Source: Mesomycoplasma ovipneumoniae
Lineage (GTDB): Bacteria; Bacillota_I; Bacilli_A; Mycoplasmatales; Metamycoplasmataceae
Direction of reading: 5' to 3'
DNA: 57,196 nucleotides
NCBI GenBank assembly: GCA_009756935.1
Contig: VZDP01000008.1
Coordinates: forward strand, 1 to 57,196
The notes beneath the pieces were generated by a model. That model was not told the origin of the DNA, searched no databases, and worked only from the letters and a program-made list of their open reading frames with translations. How positions within the stretch are numbered: position 1 is the first letter of the stretch; every line of letters begins with the position of its first letter. This document shows positions 54,105-57,196 of the stretch, piece by piece. Made by a program: the position numbers and the translations under genes.

Positions 54105-56363
54105 TTATGAAATTTTTTCAATGGACTTGTGAGTTTTTACAAGTGTTTTTATCCCTTTATCACCAGGAATATCGAAAAATTTGACCAAAATTGAGTCAGC
54201 GCGAACTTCCAAAATGATTCCTTTACCAAATTTTAGATGCGATATATGATTTCCAGGGGCAAATTCAACATTTTCTGAATCAGTTTTTTGGTAATTAAGC
54301 TTTCCAGTTGCATCAAGTTTACGAAATTGATAAAACTGTTCAGCCTTAATTTTCATCTCTTTAATAAACGGTGAAATTGAATTTTGATTAGATTTTCAAC
54401 GGCGACCAAAATCATTATGAAAACTACCACGAAATCCGTTTGTTATATATAAAACTTTTTTTGCACGGGTTACTGCGACAAATGCTAGCCTTCTTTCTTC
54501 TTCGTATTCGCTCTCAAGATTTTGGTCAAGAACTTTTTGCGAAGGGAAGACTCCTTGATTCATGCCGACTAAAAAAACATACTCAAATTCAAGTCCTTTT
54601 GAAGAATGAACTGTTAATAAGTTAATTCGATTTGGACTTTCGGTTTGTTCAAAATGCGAAATAACTGCATAATCAAGGTAATCAGCTAATTTTTTGTTAG
54701 GATTTTGGATTTGCCAATTATCAAGTGATTCGTAATATTTTCCTAAAAGTTCTTTTGTGTCTTCTTCTTGTTTAGGGTCTTTTATTGAGCTAAAGTAGTT
54801 AATTTTTTTCAAAAAAGAGTCAAGAACTTGTGAAAAAAGTTTAAAAACTGTCGGATTTTTTTCTTCAATTTCAATCTTGAAACGTCTTGCAGCGGTTATT
54901 CTTTCAAAAAGATTTTTAATTTTTGCTTGATTTTCAATAGTTAGCGGAATTTTACCGTGAGTATCTTTTAAATTGATTTTTCCTGAATAGTATTTAAATA
55001 AAAAATCGTACAAATTTAGTTCAAATTTAGCTGCTAAATCATTTAGTTTGTTGATTGTTATTGCGCCAATTTTTTTTGCAGGTACATTAATAATTTGCTC
55101 AAAAGCATAAGGATCAGAATTTTCAATGACTTTTAAGAAATAAATAGCTTCACGAACTTCTTTTTTTGCAGCAAGTGGAGAATTTCCGTGTTTTATATAA
55201 GGGATATTGTAGGCATCAAATTTGTTAATTATTTGTGCAAAATAAAAATTTGAGCGTGCTAAAATTGCAATATCTCGATAATTTACTTTATTTTTTGTGA
55301 TTAAATTTTGGATAGTCTCATAAATTCAGTCAACTTCAGCGCCTCTTTCATTACCAAGATCTTCAAAGTGAATATCAATTTTTTCAGTTGAATGGGCTAC
55401 TAAATTCTTTTTTATTCGGTTTTTATTATTTGCAATTAAATGGTTAGCCGCATCAAGAATATTTTGGGTTGAACGGTAATTTTTGTCAAGAATTACTGTT
55501 TGTAAATCAGGATAATCATTTTCTAAATTAAGAATAAGTGATGGATCTGCACCTCTTCAGGAATAAATAGTCTGATCAGGATCACCAACAACAAATAATT
55601 TTGTATTATCTTTGATAAAATATTTTAAAATAGAATACTGAATTAACGAGGTGTCTTGAAATTCATCAACTAGCACAAAGTCAAATTTTTTCTGTCATCG
55701 CTTTGCAATTTGTGGACTTTTTTCAAATGCTATTTTAGTATAAAGCAATAAATCGTCAAAGTCAATTATGTTATTTTCCCTTGTTTTTTCGATATAATTT
55801 TTATAAACATTGGCCTTAATTAATTCAGCTTCAGTGTTTGCGAGCTTGATTGCCTGAGCTGGGGATTGCTCTAAATTTTTGGCTCTTGAAATAAATTCAA
55901 TCACTTGAAATGCACTAATTTTTTTATCGTCTTTTTCTTCAGTTGTTTTAAGATTTGCACCCAAAAGTTTTTCAATAATTTTTCGCTGATCTTGCTCATC
56001 AATTATATTAAAACGGTAATCATCTATTTGGATTTCATCAATTTCAACAATATTTTTTGCTTCAGTTCGCAAAATTAAGTTGCATAGTGAGTGAAAAGTT
56101 AAAATTTGGATGTCTTTTGCCTTTTCATGAACAAGCTTTTCGACACGAGTTCGCATTTCTTCGGCTGCTTTATTTGTAAAAGTTAAAGCTAAAATCCGAT
56201 TGGGATATGCTAGTGATTCATTAATAATATAGGCGATTTTTTTTGTTAAAACAGTTGTTTTTCCGGTTCCGGCACCTGCGACAATTCTCAGATGCGAGCT
56301 ATTGCTAATAACAGCAATTTTTTGTTTGTCATTTAGTTGTGAAAGAATATTTTGTGATGACAT
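54105..56363 (-). CDS. pcrA: ATP-dependent DNA helicase of the UvrD/PcrA type
   Basis: 752 aa, ATG 56361-56363 after GGGAGG, TAA 54105-54107. Superfamily 1A 3'-5' helicase for repair and for clearing RecA and rolling-circle intermediates. Motifs: LNDKQKIAV (Q motif), GAGTGKTTVLT (Walker A, about residues 29-39), ALTFTNKAAEEMR (Ia), FDDLLLYT, DEFQDTS (II), VVGDPDQTIYSW (III), VILDKNYRSTQ (IV), LTVHSSKGLEFEYVFLVG (V), EERRLAFVAVTRAK (VI). The C-terminus has the short beta-rich UvrD/PcrA tail (FGKGIILEVRADSILVKF). In an operon behind asnS and the RDD gene. Confidence 0.95.
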
Positions 56364-56365
56364 GA

Positions 56366-57007
56366 TTAATTAACCTCCCAATGAATTGAACTAAAATTTG
56401 CATGAATTGAACTTAAATAATCCGCTTTTATAAGCGTTTTTTTCAGGCAAATAGTTGTTTTAGAAAAAGAATCAATAATTGTTAATTTTTTTGAACCTAA
56501 AATTGAGAGGTTATTTACAATTAAGAAGAAAAAGTTAACTTTTGAAAATAAAGCGGGAAAACTTAAGCTAATTTGTTGGAAAAAAGTTAAATTTTGACTT
56601 GAACTTTTAAAAGTTTGAAAAAAGTTAAGATCAATTCCGAAACTGAGATCTAAAATAATTGAGGAAAACAAAAGCGAAAATATCCAATTAAGACTTAAAA
56701 ATGCTTCCCTTTTTAGTAAAATTCAGAATTTTTTGGAAAAATTAGGGTTTTCATCAAAAAAAACAAGTTTAGTTTTTGTTAAAAACAGTCCAATTGTTTG
56801 TTTTAAAAAAATAATTAAAAAAATGCGATAAAAAATTACAAGTAAAAAAACAGTTAGAATTCAAAGATAAAATTTTATTTTTGATCATTCAGTTAATACC
56901 AAAAATAGGTAGAAAAATACTAAAAAAGTAAGAAAAAGAAATACAAAATCAATTAATCCTGCAAAGGAACGTCTTCAAAAACCTGCTTTTACAAAATCAA
57001 TTTTCAA
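56366..57007 (-). CDS. RDD-family membrane protein
   Basis: 213 aa if started at TTG 57005-57007, which has AAGAGGAT about 8-15 nt before it; no ATG fits. TAA 56366-56368. The opening FVKAGFWRRSFAGLIDFVFLFL contains the Arg...Ala..IDF signature of RDD proteins, followed by TM pairs and KQTIGLFLTKTKLV, the typical post-helix RDD motif. Three to four TM helices in total. RDD proteins are proposed ion or metabolite transporters; ligand unknown. Two nt before pcrA, 15 nt after asnS. Confidence 0.75.
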
Positions 57008-57022
57008 TTTAATTTTATCCTC

Positions 57023-57196
57023 TTACATTAAAATATTTTTATTTGTTCTTGGGAAAGGAATTACATCACGAATGTTATCAATTCCAGTAACAAACATTAG
57101 CAATCTTTCAAAACCAAGACCAAAACCACTTGAACCAGGGTTACCAAATTTACGCAAGTCAAGGTATCATTGGAAATCTTCAACTTTCATGTTCAA
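57023..57196 (-). CDS. asnS: Asparaginyl-tRNA synthetase, C-terminal end (partial)
   Basis: The last 57 codons: [20 protein letters not shown] with [21 protein letters not shown], class II motif 3 with its Gly-rich strand and the invariant Arg, in the AsnRS-specific wording (IRDVIPFPR). Stop TAA 57023-57025. Charges tRNA-Asn. The rest lies beyond the right edge. The Asn versus Asp call rests on this short end. Confidence 0.85.

Overview
The window is from a wall-less, low-GC mollicute that reads UGA as tryptophan. SecA, Lon, DeoD, DeoA, DeoC, FusA, RpsG, Ssb, YchF and PcrA are all continuous only if in-frame TGA codons are read through, usually at conserved Trp positions. The adjacent P146-like and P135-like adhesin genes of the P97/P102 family point to Mycoplasma (Mesomycoplasma) hyopneumoniae or a close relative of the swine/sheep respiratory group. 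The species call is inference.

Layout. 1-7.9 kb (minus): two large cilium-adhesin paralogues, P146-like (complete, poly-Gln and poly-Ser tracts) followed by P135-like (cut by the window edge). 8.3-20.5 kb (plus): secA, a small membrane protein, the nucleoside-salvage run deoD-deoA-deoC-upp, an ECF-type S component, lon and tuf. 21.4-25.2 kb: an immunoglobulin-blocking-type surface protein and two hypothetical genes. 25.3-28.2 kb: tRNA-Cys, tRNA-Arg, rpsF-ssb-rpsR and ychF, converging on the phosphodiesterase gene ymdB. 29.2-34.3 kb: tRNA-Thr, a frameshifted papain-like cysteine peptidase, an FtsX/MacB-like permease without an ATPase, and three overlapping small two-TM proteins resembling DUF4231/SLATT. 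34.4-37.4 kb: rpsL-rpsG-fusA. 37.4-40.75 kb: a nest of insertion-sequence remnants. 40.8-57.2 kb (minus): a giant 11.7 kb surface-protein gene (3887 aa, about two dozen repeats), a membrane protein, pcrA/uvrD, an RDD-family membrane protein and the 3' end of asnS.

How the genes work together. DeoD and DeoA release bases and (deoxy)ribose-1-phosphate from scavenged nucleosides, DeoC splits deoxyribose-5-phosphate for glycolysis, and Upp turns uracil into UMP. An ECF S component sits directly behind upp. The adhesins, the Ig-blocking protein, the giant repeat protein and the peptidase/permease pair form the host-facing layer. SecA, Lon, the translation factors and the ribosomal proteins are housekeeping.

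Main structural observations. (1) Two ~690 bp IS-derived elements in inverted orientation (20551-21239 and 37435-38125) bracket about 16 kb. (2) The IS nest can be read as an IS3-type element inserted in an IS1634-like element, then itself hit by a second IS1634-like element that left a 138-bp target duplication, then an inversion. (3) Two intergenic tandem duplications each copy the 3' end of the upstream gene plus a promoter. (4) Several frame breaks or length-variable homopolymers lie in or beside surface-type genes.
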